Shown: positions 43,286 to 55,189, counted from the first letter of the stretch. The stretch: DNA of 64,000 bases from DAOTXR01 sp034435375 (GCA_034435375.1 DAOTXR010000073.1:124001-188000); one strand, 5' to 3'. The notes: a model not told the origin generated them from the letters alone. Program-made: numbers and translations.

Positions 43286-44587
43286 TCACAACATCAGCGC
43301 CAGGAAACGTTCCACGTCGTAAGTCGCAGACTGGTAGGCCGGGTTCCATTTTGGGAAGAACAGGTCGAAGCCGTGCTCTGTGTCTGGGAATCTGACGTAG
43401 ATGGCAGGGACGCCCACCGCACGCAGCGCCCGATACAGCGCCTCGCCCTGCTCCGGCCCGTACACTAGTTGATCGTCCTCCCCCTGGATGATCAGGGTGG
43501 GCACGCAGTCCGGCCCCACGTGGCTGATCGGCGAGTACAGGCGATAAGCATCGGGCTTTTCGTCGGGTGCGCCACCCATGACGCTGCTGATCATGCACTG
43601 GACTGGGACGATCTCGCCCTCCGGGGCCAGCCACCCACGCCGCTTGAGGAATGTTTCCACGAGGTTTAAAATCCAGCGACTGATCGGCGTGCGTCCCATC
43701 ATCGTGTCGCCCCTGGTGCGGTTGGCGCGGTTGTGTGCAGCGGTCAGGTCGGCTACGCCATAGTACGACACGACTGCCCTGACAGACGTTTCGACAGTCA
43801 CATCCGGCGTCTTCAGATCGGGGTGGCAGGGCGTGTAGGCGGCCAGCAGCGCCAGGTGCCCGCCTGCCGATCCGCCGATCAGCGCCACCCGGTCGGGCCG
43901 GACTCCATAGCTTGGGCCGCTCACCTTCATCCAGGCGATGGCTCGCCGCACGTCGTTGAGCATGCCCTGCATGTCCGAACGAGGAGCCAGAGTGTAGGCC
44001 ACATCCAGAATAATGTGACCCTGGCTCGCCAAATGGGCAAAGAAGCGCCGCGTTCCAACGTCTTTGTCCAGGTAGCGCCAGCCGCTGCCGTGCAAGTAGA
44101 TGACACCCAGACCGGTCGGCTCGACGCCCTCCGGAGGCAGCCATAGATCAGCCAGCAGCGGGCTGCCGTTCTCAGCATGAGCGCCAATTACGACGTTGCG
44201 CTCCCAACGCGCCAACGGCGGATCGCGCTGGATGGGCGTCCAGCGGGCACGCAGCATCCGCGCCCGCTGGCTGGCTGGGATGCGCTGTTCCCACTCTGGC
44301 CCAAAGGCCTGCACAAAACCGGCGTGTGGCTGAGTGACACGGCCCGTATAGCGGAGAGCGGCGGCGGCGCCCAACATCCCGGCCAGCGCTGGGAGCACCT
44401 CACCGCTGAGCAGACTCGCCAGCGCACCAGCCCCGCCTGCCAGCGCGATCAGCGGCGAGAGCGCAGGCAGGATCAGGTTGGCGTCACTGACTGCGAATCG
44501 ATGGACGGAACGATTTTTACGCCTGGTGAGCAGAACCACGCCACACAGGCCCGCCAAGATGCTTAAAAAACGTCCTGGTTTTTTCAT
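43286..44587 (-). CDS. Alpha/beta hydrolase, esterase/lipase (HSL-like) with membrane N-terminus
   Basis: This 433-residue protein has a hydrophobic N-terminal region with two likely helices (RFLSILAGLCGVVLLTRR and LAGMLGAAAAL) and a hydrolase domain from about 140. The oxyanion loop is IYLHGSGW, the nucleophile elbow GGSAGG, the Asp in IIQGEDDQLVYG, and the His in DTEHGFDLF. These fit HSL-type esterases acting on acyl esters. Membrane anchoring is inferred from the N-terminus. Confidence 0.87.
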   Translation of the reverse strand: MKKPGRFLSILAGLCGVVLLTRRKNRSVHRFAVSDANLILPALSPLIALAGGAGALASLLSGEVLPALAGMLGAAAALRYTGRVTQPHAGFVQAFGPEWEQRIPASQRARMLRARWTPIQRDPPLARWERNVVIGAHAENGSPLLADLWLPPEGVEPTGLGVIYLHGSGWRYLDKDVGTRRFFAHLASQGHIILDVAYTLAPRSDMQGMLNDVRRAIAWMKVSGPSYGVRPDRVALIGGSAGGHLALLAAYTPCHPDLKTPDVTVETSVRAVVSYYGVADLTAAHNRANRTRGDTMMGRTPISRWILNLVETFLKRRGWLAPEGEIVPVQCMISSVMGGAPDEKPDAYRLYSPISHVGPDCVPTLIIQGEDDQLVYGPEQGEALYRALRAVGVPAIYVRFPDTEHGFDLFFPKWNPAYQSATYDVERFLALML

Positions 44588-44635
44588 CGTGTCGTCTTGC
44601 TCCTCGGTAGATAGAGAAGCATAGTTGTGGTCGGT

Positions 44636-46471
<1,836 letters not shown>

Positions 46472-46550
46472 GGCCTATTCTCCCGTGTAGGCAAGGATCG
46501 TGGCTGTATTGTAACCGCACTCTGGCCGTGTCAGAAAGTAGGCAGCCTTT

Positions 46551-46973
46551 TTACTGAAGCACCGCCTGGAACTCAGCCACGATATCGGCGTACTTCCCGG
46601 CAATCTCCGCTGCCGAGACATTGCCTACGCCAAGCGCCACGTCCAACGCGCTCAGACGGCCTGCACAGGCGCGGGCTTCGGCCAGCGCCTGGGGAACGCG
46701 GAACTGCTGGATAATGCCCGCGGCGACCGTCCCCGCGAAAGTGATCACGGCGACCACAGCGCACACAAGCCGCCAGCCCGCCTCTCCCTCGCCGATTACC
46801 GCAGCGCCGATGGCAGCCGAAATCCCCGCCAGCAGTGTCGAAAGTGCGCCAGTGAGAATCGTGGTGGCGACCAGCAGCGCGTGGACCATCTGCAACCGGG
46901 CAACGCACCGGCGAGTCTGCAACAGGCTCGCCTGGATGCGCTGTTGTAAGTTTGCGACCGAGTCTCCTGCCAT
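46551..46973 (-). CDS. Two-helix membrane protein (SLATT-like)
   Basis: This 140-residue protein has an N-terminal helical segment, two membrane helices (LLVATTILTGALSTLLAGIS and LVCAVVAVITFAGTVAAGII), and a C-terminal cytoplasmic helix. This layout resembles SLATT-type proteins, which are linked to nucleotide-sensing defence modules, but no partner nuclease is nearby. The ATG at 46973 has GGGGAAGAG eight bases upstream; a GTG at 46991 is alternative. Confidence 0.65.
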   Translation of the reverse strand: MAGDSVANLQQRIQASLLQTRRCVARLQMVHALLVATTILTGALSTLLAGISAAIGAAVIGEGEAGWRLVCAVVAVITFAGTVAAGIIQQFRVPQALAEARACAGRLSALDVALGVGNVSAAEIAGKYADIVAEFQAVLQ

Positions 46974-47069
46974 CTCCGAACTCTTCCCCACAGCGTGAAT
47001 ATGGAATCAACGTGCGCGACAAGGGCTGCCTTCTCTAAGCGCAACGAGGGCATCCCTTGTTGGTTCAAA

Positions 47070-48095
47070 TCAATCCGCTTCTGGCGGGGCAAACAGGCTG
47101 CCAAGCGCCGCTTCTGGGGGTGGAAAGGGTGCAGCTTCGGCAGCAGCCTGGGCCTCGTCAATCTCCTGCCGGGCAAGGGCCTCATACTCGTCAACCTTTT
47201 CCGGCGTCAGAATGCCCCGTTCGAGCAAGTAGGTCTGAAAGCGAGCAATCGGATCACGCCGTTTCCACGCCTCGACCTCCTCGCGGGTGCGGTAGGTGCG
47301 GTCGTCGTCGTCGGACGAGTGGGGCACAGGGCGGTACGTCTTGGCCTCCAGCAGCGTTGCGCCGCCGCCGCTGCGGGCTAGGGCTACGGCCTCCTTAACG
47401 GCGCGGTATGAAGCCAGCACGTCGTTGCCATCGCAAATCGCTCCCGCCACACCAAACATGGGCGCACGGTCGGCGACGTTGGGAACCGCCATCTGTTTGT
47501 CTATGGGGACCGAGATGGCGTAAATGTTGTTCTGCACGATGCACACCAGCGGCAGCCGGTGAACCCCTGCCCAGTTCATCCCCTCGAAGAATTCGCCCTG
47601 GCTGGTCGAGCCCTCGCCCAGGCAGGTGATGACGACGCGGTCCTCGCCACGCAGCTTGGCGGCCAACGCCATCCCCGCCGCCTGGGGAACCTGGGTGGCA
47701 ACCGGGCTAGACCCCGATACGATGCCCAATCGCCTGGCCCCCCAGTGGGAGGGCATCTGACGTGCGCCGCTGGTCGTCTCGCCCTGCTTGCCAAACACCG
47801 CCAGCATGAATTCGCGGGGAGTGTATCCCAATGCCAGGTTCAGCGCCAGGTCACGATAGTAGGGGTGGACGTAGTCGTAGCCCTGCCGCACGGCGAAGGC
47901 AGTCCCCACCTGGATCGCCTCGTGGCCCATGCCGGAGATATGAAAGGCGATCTTACCCTGGCGGTGCAGCACCCAGCAACGCTCGTCCAACCGCCGGGCG
48001 CGGAGCATCTGCCAGTACATTGCCTGAAGCGCCTCGGCGTCAAGGTCAACCCCGGCATCATCAATGTTGTGCTCGATCTGAACATCTGTCGCCAT
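47070..48095 (-). CDS. 2-oxo acid dehydrogenase E1 component, alpha subunit
   Basis: This 341-residue protein has the ThDP-binding half of E1: ITCLGEGSTSQGEFFEGMNW and IVQNNIYAIS correspond to the GDG-NN motif, and YRTREEVEAWKRRDPIARF to the family's phosphorylation-loop region. MPSHWG is also typical. Its E1-beta and E2 partners are 4.3 kb downstream on the same strand, separated by four unrelated genes. GAGGGGG precedes the ATG. Confidence 0.93.
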   Translation of the reverse strand: MATDVQIEHNIDDAGVDLDAEALQAMYWQMLRARRLDERCWVLHRQGKIAFHISGMGHEAIQVGTAFAVRQGYDYVHPYYRDLALNLALGYTPREFMLAVFGKQGETTSGARQMPSHWGARRLGIVSGSSPVATQVPQAAGMALAAKLRGEDRVVITCLGEGSTSQGEFFEGMNWAGVHRLPLVCIVQNNIYAISVPIDKQMAVPNVADRAPMFGVAGAICDGNDVLASYRAVKEAVALARSGGGATLLEAKTYRPVPHSSDDDDRTYRTREEVEAWKRRDPIARFQTYLLERGILTPEKVDEYEALARQEIDEAQAAAEAAPFPPPEAALGSLFAPPEAD

Positions 48096-48195
48096 GTCGC
48101 CCCCTCTTGATAAAGAACCGCCTTGAGTTTTGAATTGCAGGCTGGAAGCAGCAGGGCATCAGCGCCTTGACATAGATATCCTCGACTTTCGGCCC

Positions 48196-49110
48196 CTACT
48201 CCTTGAACGGCCAGTCGGGCAGGCGCTCGCGCCGCTTGAGCCACACTGCCGGAATGCTCCCCGCTCCGGCGAACATGGTGGTCAGGCCACCGACCATGGC
48301 GCAGATGGAGTCGACATCGCCGCCGCCGCTGGCAGCCAGCCACAGCGCATCCTCATAGCTATTGAGGGACTCGCCCGCACACCAGAACACAAACGGCACC
48401 GTGTCCTGCGCCGAGCGATGGCTGCCGTTGCCCAGTGCGGCTACTGCACGGCCAACCGGCGTTTCCGGGGCCAGCCCCCACGCCCGGATGATGCCTCGAT
48501 GCACAGCGCTGGCCGGGACGTAGGGCAGCACCCGGTCGATGAACTCGGCGCGGGCGATTGGCCTGTGGCCGCGCATCTGCCAGGCCACGGCGGTCGCTGC
48601 CGCCACGGCCACTGCCCCCGCGACCGCCTCTGGGTGAGCATGGGTGACCATCGCCGAGCGGTGGGCATTCTCGATCAGCTGATCCATGTCGTCGGCAAAG
48701 TAGGCCCCCACCATTACCGCCCGCACCGCTGCCCCGTTGCCATACGACCCCTGTCCTCCGAATCGCTGCTGAGCCAGTGAGCGCCAGCCTTGACCATCCT
48801 GCACCTGGGCCAGCAGCCTGCCAGTGCCCATGCCGTAGCCGCGCGCCGGGGTGAAGTGCCGCGCCAAGTTGCATGCCAGCAGGTCCTGGTCGATCTCGCT
48901 GCACTGGCGCAAAACCAGATAGACCGACAGCGCCATGCTGGTGCCATCGGTATAGTACCAGGGGGCGGCAGGCAGGGAGCGAGATTTCACGCGAACTGCA
49001 ATGGCCTCCGGGTGCATGGTCCTAAAAAAGCTGCCAAACGCATCACCGACGGACAGGCCATCTAGTGCGACACGCGCACGCTCCAACCTTTCATGATGAC
49101 GAGCGTTCAT
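48196..49110 (-). CDS. ADP-ribosylglycohydrolase family protein with altered metal motif
   Basis: This 304-residue protein has the ADP-ribosylglycohydrolase fold: GLSVGDAFGSFF at the start and GGGDVDSICAMVGGL at the end (usual GGDTDT). The usual TDDT near residue 55 reads TDGT, so one magnesium-binding Asp is Gly56. The remaining Asp residues may still hold one metal. It could hydrolyse ADP-ribosyl bonds or be a degenerate family member. The ATG at 49110 is preferred over a GTG at 49119. Confidence 0.87.
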   Translation of the reverse strand: MNARHHERLERARVALDGLSVGDAFGSFFRTMHPEAIAVRVKSRSLPAAPWYYTDGTSMALSVYLVLRQCSEIDQDLLACNLARHFTPARGYGMGTGRLLAQVQDGQGWRSLAQQRFGGQGSYGNGAAVRAVMVGAYFADDMDQLIENAHRSAMVTHAHPEAVAGAVAVAAATAVAWQMRGHRPIARAEFIDRVLPYVPASAVHRGIIRAWGLAPETPVGRAVAALGNGSHRSAQDTVPFVFWCAGESLNSYEDALWLAASGGGDVDSICAMVGGLTTMFAGAGSIPAVWLKRRERLPDWPFKE

Positions 49111-49201
49111 CTTGTGCACTATCCTAGCGTTTTGCGGCAGGGTCGGTTGAGCAATGGCCCACGGGGACCAGCCGCTCAGAAAAGGACAGACAGACCAACT
49201 G

Positions 49202-50035
49202 TCAGCCGTCGCCGGACTGGTCTGCTTCAGCCCACATCTCTTCCATTTTCATATAACTCTCAGGGTATTGTCCAGTGTAACGCAGAAAACTGGGGATCGG
49301 GTAACGCACGTGGCCCCGATGTGTGCCCTCCAGGCCACACACGATCCGGTCGATCTGTCCGGCGGGGATGGTGAAGCCCATCTCGGCGTCGTCGGTCTGA
49401 GCAAAGATGCGATCGCCGTAACAGGGCAAGATCACCTGGCACTCGCCGGTCTTCATGGTTGTGATCACCGCGTCAGCACAATCGATGCGCCCACTAAAGG
49501 AGGAGGTCACGCGCCCGCCAGTGCTCCACAGCCGGGCAGTGACCAGTCGCATCACCTGAGCAGAGTTGCCGTAAATCAGGATAAGGTGCGGTTCAAAATC
49601 GATGCGGCCCAGCGGCCCACTGATCACGCCCTGCCACTGGCCGTGTGTCCATTTATCGACGCCAGACTCGGTTACGACGCCCGCGGCGGGGGTTTCGGTG
49701 TACATCCCGGCGCACGTCATGCCATTCAGGAAGTAGTCGAGCAGCGGCTCGAAGCCCCACACGGCTTTGGCCAGCGGACACGAGATGTCTTCCTTCCCCA
49801 TGCCGACTACCCAGCCGTAGCGGCGGCTCATCGCAAAGCCCTGGCAAATGGCGATCTGCTCGTTCAGATCAGCGCGAGGGCGCTTGGCGCGTTCTGGGAA
49901 CGGCTCATCGGGAGCGATCATGCGGATGGCGATCGGGAAGTGGGCAGGGCGCACATACTGGTTGAGCGCCTCATCTAGGCGCTTGACATCGCTCAACGGC
50001 GCGGAGCTAAAGGTTGGGCGGCTTTCGATGCTCAT
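49202..50035 (-). CDS. DUF169 family protein
   Basis: This 277-residue protein matches the DUF169 pattern: LNQYVRPAHFPIAIRMI at the start, QIAICQGFAMSRRYGW with a conserved Cys, and EISCPLAK-like DISCPLAKAVWGF. Later segments include VITTMKTGECQVILPCYGDRIFAQTDDAEMGFTIP. Several Cys suggest metal or redox chemistry, but the function is unknown. The ATG at 50035 has GAGGGA ten bases upstream; a TATAAT lies at 50094-50099 on this strand. Confidence 0.85.
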   Translation of the reverse strand: MSIESRPTFSSAPLSDVKRLDEALNQYVRPAHFPIAIRMIAPDEPFPERAKRPRADLNEQIAICQGFAMSRRYGWVVGMGKEDISCPLAKAVWGFEPLLDYFLNGMTCAGMYTETPAAGVVTESGVDKWTHGQWQGVISGPLGRIDFEPHLILIYGNSAQVMRLVTARLWSTGGRVTSSFSGRIDCADAVITTMKTGECQVILPCYGDRIFAQTDDAEMGFTIPAGQIDRIVCGLEGTHRGHVRYPIPSFLRYTGQYPESYMKMEEMWAEADQSGDG

Positions 50036-50093
50036 CACAGCGCCATCCCTCACAAAAGTGCAGCAAAGGCAGTAAATTGTACACAGCGTATCG

Positions 50094-50099
50094 ATTATA
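50094..50099 (-). promoter_or_regulatory. -10 element upstream of the DUF169 gene
   Basis: A perfect TATAAT on the minus strand, about 60 bases before the start codon. No good -35 is seen at normal spacing. Confidence 0.45.
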
Positions 50100-50272
50100 T
50101 CATATTTACACGGGCGTCTCATCCAGGACTGGAGCGGCAGGGGCGTTTCAGGGGGTGAGACCCAGCGCCGCGCTCGCGATTCGCGACCCTGCTGGGGGAA
50201 TAAGGTAGTCATGGGATTAACGAGCCAGGCAGCTTTAGCCCTCCATATCCACTCTGTGGGGCGCTCCCCCGA

Positions 50273-53080
50273 CTAGGGAGAATTCTGTGGAGGTGAGGAA
50301 TCCCGCCCGGCTGCGGGCAATGTGAACCAGAATGTGCTTCCCTGGCCCAAAACACTCTCGACACCCACAGTGCCGTTCAGGCGGGTGATGATGCGCTGCA
50401 CAATGGACAGCCCCAGCCCGGCTCCGTGCGCCAAGTCGCGGTGAAAGCGCGAGAACGTCTCAAACAGCCGCGCCTGATCCTCCGGCTCAATGCCTACGCC
50501 GTTGTCCAGCACCTCATAGCGCACCATGCCCTCGTGTGGATTGCCGCGAATCGAGATGCAGGGATCGGGGTTATCCGGGCCGATATACTTGATGGCGTTG
50601 CTGATCAGGTTGGCGAACACTTCCTCCAACCAGGGCGCGAAGCCAAGCACAGGCGGTAGGCCGGGCAATATGCCGATTTTCACCCCACGCCTCTCGATCT
50701 CCGGCCTCAGGCGTTCAACGGCAGCCTGGACCACTGACGACATGTCAACGGAATCGAGGATCAGATCGGGCGCACGCAGGCTGGCCATCAGCAGCAGGCC
50801 CTCGATGATCTGGTTCATCTTCTGAGCGTACTCGATGGCCCGATCCAGCATCGCCTGCCCCTCAGCGGTCAGGCGGTCGCGTTCATCGTCAGATAGCAAA
50901 CCCAGGTAGCCCGTGATGCCGTGCAGGGGCGATTTCAGGTCGTGGGCGACGGTATGGCTGTAGGCATCAAGCTCACGGTTGCGATCCTGGATCTCGGCGT
51001 AGGCCTGCGCCCTGGCCAGCGCCAGCGTGATCAGCTCGGCAGCCTGCTCAGCCCACACGATCTCCTCTTCGGTGAAGTGATGGGTCTGGTTAAAGGCCAG
51101 CAACAGCGCCCCCAGGTCACGCCCAGCGGTATGCAATGGGAGGGCCAACATCGATCGAGCCGGATAGCGTTCGGCAATGTGACGGCTCACATAAGGAGTG
51201 TTGAGCACGTCCTCAATGGCCAGCGGAGCGCCGGCCTGGAGCACAGACTGGGTGAGCGTCACCTCCCCCGGCTCGGCTCTGACGGCTTCTCGATAGGTGT
51301 CGCGCATTGGTCCGGAAGCCGCGCCTGGCGCAGCCTGCCGCTTCTCGCTGTCCCACAACGTGATGTAACACCCGTCCCCGCCAATGATCAAGGCCGCCGT
51401 GTCGGCCAGCGTTTGCAACAACTCATTCAGGTCGAGCGTGGCTGTGCCAATGCGGGTGATCAGGTTGAGCAGCATCAATTTCTGGGTGCGGTCCTCACTC
51501 TGCCCATACAACCGCGCGTTCTTGATCGCCATCGCCACTTGGTCAGCGAATGCCTTCAGCCGCTCAGCGTGGACCTCCGAAAAGAAGCCAGGCGTGGCGC
51601 TGTCCAGGCTCAGAAAGCCGATCATCTCACCGTCGAGCAAGATGGGCGCCCCGACGGAGGACTGGATCCAGGAGGAGATAGGCAGACGTATCCAGTCTGC
51701 ATGCTGCGACACATCCGAGATCACAGCAGGCTGGCGCGTGCGGAGCATCTGAGAGAAGCCGGCCAGGCCCTCTATCACGAAATCGATCCTCACGAGCGAG
51801 GATGGACTGCCGTGCTCCTCGTAACCTCGGGCCCGCGCCACGCGAGCTGTCCGGCCATCCTCCACCAGCGTGATGTTGGCTGCGTCGTGGGCCACCACCC
51901 GCCCCACACTGTTCAGGATGAGGTCCAGCACTTCATCCAGATCGAGGGAGCTGTTCAAGGCAGCCGCAGTGTCGCGCAGGGCTTCAGCCAGCACACGTTG
52001 CTCACGAAGGGCTATATTGGCTCGTTGGCGCTCGGTGATGTCCCGTGCTGTGACGATACGCCCACGCAAGCCGCCCCGTCTATCGCGCAGCGGCACAACG
52101 TTGACCTCTAAACAGCGGGGTTCTGGCCCCCCGTCGATAGAAACTTCAATGTGAGCCTCAGCCACGTCCCGATACTGCTCGACTAACTCAGACCAGCGAG
52201 CAAAGACTTGGTCGGAGGGCAGCCCGATCAACTCAGCACGTGGGCGGCTCAGGAGACGCGCCCCCGCCGGGTTGATGTCCACCACCCGATGCTGGGCATC
52301 GAGCACTATGACAGCATCGGGCAGGTTCTCGATGACCACATCGCGGGCTGCCGAGACGATCTCGATCATCAGACGGAAGCCGAAGACAGCCCAGACGACC
52401 AGCAGGCCAGCCACAGCAAACCCGAACGGCGTCAGATCCAAGCCGGGGAACAAGTTAGGGACCCCCACGGCAAGAGCATTGGCCAGGGACGGCACAGACG
52501 ACGCCACGATGAGCACGATCGCCTGCCAGCGATAGAAACCGGGGGTCCAGATCGCTCTCTGGATCAGGGGAAACAGGGCGATCAGCAGCAGGATGTAGGA
52601 ATAGGCGGTATGCACCGCAAACCACGGGCCATAGGTTACGGTGAGAATTGGCACGGGCGCAAGGTCGGCGTCAAGGGCCAGGTCTTGCCAGAACAAATGG
52701 TGCCAACCGTTGGTCCACACCATGGCCAGCGTCGTCGCTGGGACGATCAGGAGGGCCATCACGCTGAAGCGCGTTACCCACCGTCCATGTCCAGTGTAAC
52801 CCAGCACGAACAGCAGCCACATGACCGGCGTACTGACGATGCCCACATACTCGATCTGGGACCACAGTTGCTTGGTGGACAGCGTCTCGGCCAGGATCTC
52901 AAGCGAGTAACCCGCCGTCCACACCAAGACGCCCAGCAGATATGCAACAAAAGCCACCGTACCCGCAGTGGGTCGAAAACGCTGCCAGGCGTATAGGGCG
53001 ACCAGCGCCACGATCAGCGCGGCAACAGCAGGCGGAAAGGCGTAGGCGACACGCTGCCAGTCAAACACCATTGGCGACAT
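50273..53080 (-). CDS. Sensor histidine kinase with 7TM, PAS and two GAF domains
   Basis: This 935-residue protein has a seven-helix N-terminal sensor (residues 10-235), a PAS domain (about 250-355, VIENLPDAVIVLD), two GAF domains (about 380-550 and 565-720), and a C-terminal kinase. The H-box is HTVAHDLKSPLHGI (phosphorylated His), the N-box LISNAIKYI, and the G-boxes DNGVGIEPEDQ and GAGLGLSIV. The 7TM type is a histidine-kinase N-terminal 7TM domain. No response regulator is adjacent, so its partner is elsewhere. Confidence 0.92.
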   Translation of the reverse strand: MSPMVFDWQRVAYAFPPAVAALIVALVALYAWQRFRPTAGTVAFVAYLLGVLVWTAGYSLEILAETLSTKQLWSQIEYVGIVSTPVMWLLFVLGYTGHGRWVTRFSVMALLIVPATTLAMVWTNGWHHLFWQDLALDADLAPVPILTVTYGPWFAVHTAYSYILLLIALFPLIQRAIWTPGFYRWQAIVLIVASSVPSLANALAVGVPNLFPGLDLTPFGFAVAGLLVVWAVFGFRLMIEIVSAARDVVIENLPDAVIVLDAQHRVVDINPAGARLLSRPRAELIGLPSDQVFARWSELVEQYRDVAEAHIEVSIDGGPEPRCLEVNVVPLRDRRGGLRGRIVTARDITERQRANIALREQRVLAEALRDTAAALNSSLDLDEVLDLILNSVGRVVAHDAANITLVEDGRTARVARARGYEEHGSPSSLVRIDFVIEGLAGFSQMLRTRQPAVISDVSQHADWIRLPISSWIQSSVGAPILLDGEMIGFLSLDSATPGFFSEVHAERLKAFADQVAMAIKNARLYGQSEDRTQKLMLLNLITRIGTATLDLNELLQTLADTAALIIGGDGCYITLWDSEKRQAAPGAASGPMRDTYREAVRAEPGEVTLTQSVLQAGAPLAIEDVLNTPYVSRHIAERYPARSMLALPLHTAGRDLGALLLAFNQTHHFTEEEIVWAEQAAELITLALARAQAYAEIQDRNRELDAYSHTVAHDLKSPLHGITGYLGLLSDDERDRLTAEGQAMLDRAIEYAQKMNQIIEGLLLMASLRAPDLILDSVDMSSVVQAAVERLRPEIERRGVKIGILPGLPPVLGFAPWLEEVFANLISNAIKYIGPDNPDPCISIRGNPHEGMVRYEVLDNGVGIEPEDQARLFETFSRFHRDLAHGAGLGLSIVQRIITRLNGTVGVESVLGQGSTFWFTLPAAGRDSSPPQNSP

Positions 53081-53122
53081 GACCTGACTCTCTCACCTGC
53101 CATCTGGAGGAGGTTCTCACGC

Positions 53123-55006
53123 TCACGGCCTGCCACCCGTCGTCTGTGCGCCAGCAGGCACGTATCCTGGCGCTACCTGATATACGGCCTGCCATGGCAT
53201 ATAGTGGCTGAAGAAGGGGTCCTGGTACAGGATCCTGCCGTCGCGGTATACCGTGCGATAGACCGTCACATCGAAGCCATTCACGGCGTAGTCCACCTGC
53301 TTGGTCTGCCCCGGAGCCAAGTCAGGGTTCTCTTCATAGAGCGGAGGGCCATGCGGCACGACATTGGTGATGTAGGGACCATCTTTCTGCACTGTGCGGC
53401 CATCGCTGGTGCTGTAAAAGCGAAATGTCACAGTGGCTCTTGAAAGATCGGTCTCAGTCTCGATCAGCAGGTGGTAGGGCGTGTCATTGGTAAAGCGCAT
53501 ATCGACCAGCGGGGCATAGACCGTGGCGTCCATGCCTTTGCCCTCGCCTGAGTCGTAGTAGCTGACCCAGTAACCGTGCGGCCAGCGCTCATTGATCGGG
53601 AAGCCGGCAAAAAACGCCGCCTGGAAGGCCGTGGTGCTTACCTGACACACGCCGCCGCCAACGCCCTGAATGGTGCGTCCGTTGTAGATGATCAACGCCT
53701 GCTCAAAACCCGTCTCAGTGCTGACGTCGCCCAGATAGCGATTAAACGAGAATTCCTGCTCCGGCTCGATCACCAGGCCATCGAAGCGGCTGGCTGCCGT
53801 GGCAACGTTGTTGCGCCGCTCCTGCGACGATCCGGCGAAGTATGTGGTGGCCGAGGCGATCAGCTCAGTGATGCCCAGCTCTTCAGCGGTGGCCGTGTCG
53901 GGAACCGCAGGGGCAAGCGTGTCGAACACCAAGGGGATACGGTGATTGCCCATCACAACCATCTGATCGATCAGTTGGATCGAGGCTGGGATATTCAACG
54001 CACGACCATTCTGGCTGGGGACGATGACGGTGAGCTGGCCGGTGTCTTCGTCGAAGTCGAAGCGCGCATCCGAAGGCTGGCGAGCCAGGCGTTCGACCAG
54101 CGGTTCCAGGAACGCGCTGAGCTGCGTGTTATCAAGGCGGACTAGGTACTGGGCAGTGCCATCGGGCTGGCTCACCCGGTCAATGACCAACATCCCGGCC
54201 AACGCCTCGCGCGGGGCAATCCACGGGCCAGGATCGTCGGCGTAGGGTTGCTCGATATAGATCTCAAGGTCTGAGGCCAGAATGGTGTTGAGGGTCTGAG
54301 CGACAGCATCTGCCGACATGATCTGGGGCGGAGTCTCGGCCACGATCAGCGGCACCTCACCACTTTGCAGCCGGGCGATCTGCGCAGCCAGCGCCTGAAG
54401 AGTAGCGCGGGTGTCGAGCTGCCGCCCGATCTGCCCCGGTGTGGTCACAGCCTGTAGGTTGTTGATGCTGACGGTAGCGTCCAGCGCAGGTCGATCGATG
54501 GATGCCGCGATCTGAGCCAGATACTGCTCGGCTGCCCGCTGGTCGTAGACGATGACTGGCGAGATCATGGTTCCATCGCGCCAGGCCGCCGCCTGCTGGC
54601 GCAGGCTAGCGACAAGCTGAGGGTGTCGCCCGATCTCATAGGCCGCCTGTACGGTGCGGGCCACATCGAACTGCACGCCCAGCTCCCCAGCAGAGATCGG
54701 CCAGATGTTGCTGCCGTCACGGAAGGTAATCTGAACAGTTTGCGGGTAGTCAAACCGCCCACTGAGCACCGTGGCCGCCTCGTCAGGGGTGAGGCCGCTC
54801 AGGTCCACCCCCCACACATTGACGCCGGGGTAGATCAGACCATCGTAGTAGATCTGGTATCCGGCGACCAGCAGAGCTGCAACCAGGTTGGAGAGGATGA
54901 CGATCGAGACAACGATCAACGTGAGACGAGCAAGCCAGGGACGCACCCCAGGCGCACTCCCGGCCTGCGGCAGCGATCGTGGTCGGCGTTGAGTCTGCGT
55001 TGTCAC
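53123..55006 (-). CDS. VanW family protein
   Basis: This 627-residue protein has a short cytoplasmic tail, one membrane helix (LTLIVVSIVILSNLVAALLV), PG-binding-type repeats (GVDLSGLTPDEAATVL), and a VanW domain (about 400-520) with FSFNRYLGDV, GVGGGVCQVSTTAFQAAFFAG and a TPYHLLIETE end. The GVGGGVCQVS signature is diagnostic. VanW-like proteins occur beside peptidoglycan genes; the biochemical role is not established. A GTG start is used; the ribosome site is weak. Confidence 0.92.
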   Translation of the reverse strand: MTTQTQRRPRSLPQAGSAPGVRPWLARLTLIVVSIVILSNLVAALLVAGYQIYYDGLIYPGVNVWGVDLSGLTPDEAATVLSGRFDYPQTVQITFRDGSNIWPISAGELGVQFDVARTVQAAYEIGRHPQLVASLRQQAAAWRDGTMISPVIVYDQRAAEQYLAQIAASIDRPALDATVSINNLQAVTTPGQIGRQLDTRATLQALAAQIARLQSGEVPLIVAETPPQIMSADAVAQTLNTILASDLEIYIEQPYADDPGPWIAPREALAGMLVIDRVSQPDGTAQYLVRLDNTQLSAFLEPLVERLARQPSDARFDFDEDTGQLTVIVPSQNGRALNIPASIQLIDQMVVMGNHRIPLVFDTLAPAVPDTATAEELGITELIASATTYFAGSSQERRNNVATAASRFDGLVIEPEQEFSFNRYLGDVSTETGFEQALIIYNGRTIQGVGGGVCQVSTTAFQAAFFAGFPINERWPHGYWVSYYDSGEGKGMDATVYAPLVDMRFTNDTPYHLLIETETDLSRATVTFRFYSTSDGRTVQKDGPYITNVVPHGPPLYEENPDLAPGQTKQVDYAVNGFDVTVYRTVYRDGRILYQDPFFSHYMPWQAVYQVAPGYVPAGAQTTGGRP

Positions 55007-55183
55007 ACCACAAAGCCCCCGACTGCCAGACAGCGAAATTGAGAAACTCTATCGTGATCGTTGATTGTAGCATCATCGGAGACAGGGCGAAAGCCCCATC
55101 CCCCCGGCACAGTCGAACCGAACAGAAACAGCCGTTCCTCGATGAACCTCTCACGAGATGCCCCCCTCCCGCCGACCGACCGA

Positions 55184-55189
55184 TATAAT
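55184..55189 (+). promoter_or_regulatory. -10 element before the 55.2 kb lipoprotein gene
   Basis: A perfect TATAAT, 49 bases before the start codon; no matching -35 is seen. Confidence 0.5.

Noticed and set aside
43272..44144. 290-codon frame inside the esterase
   Set aside because: Same strand, other frame; the esterase frame holds the catalytic motifs.
50921..52111. 396-codon plus-strand frame opposite the sensor kinase
   Set aside because: Antisense to GAF and PAS domains; composition is not protein-like.
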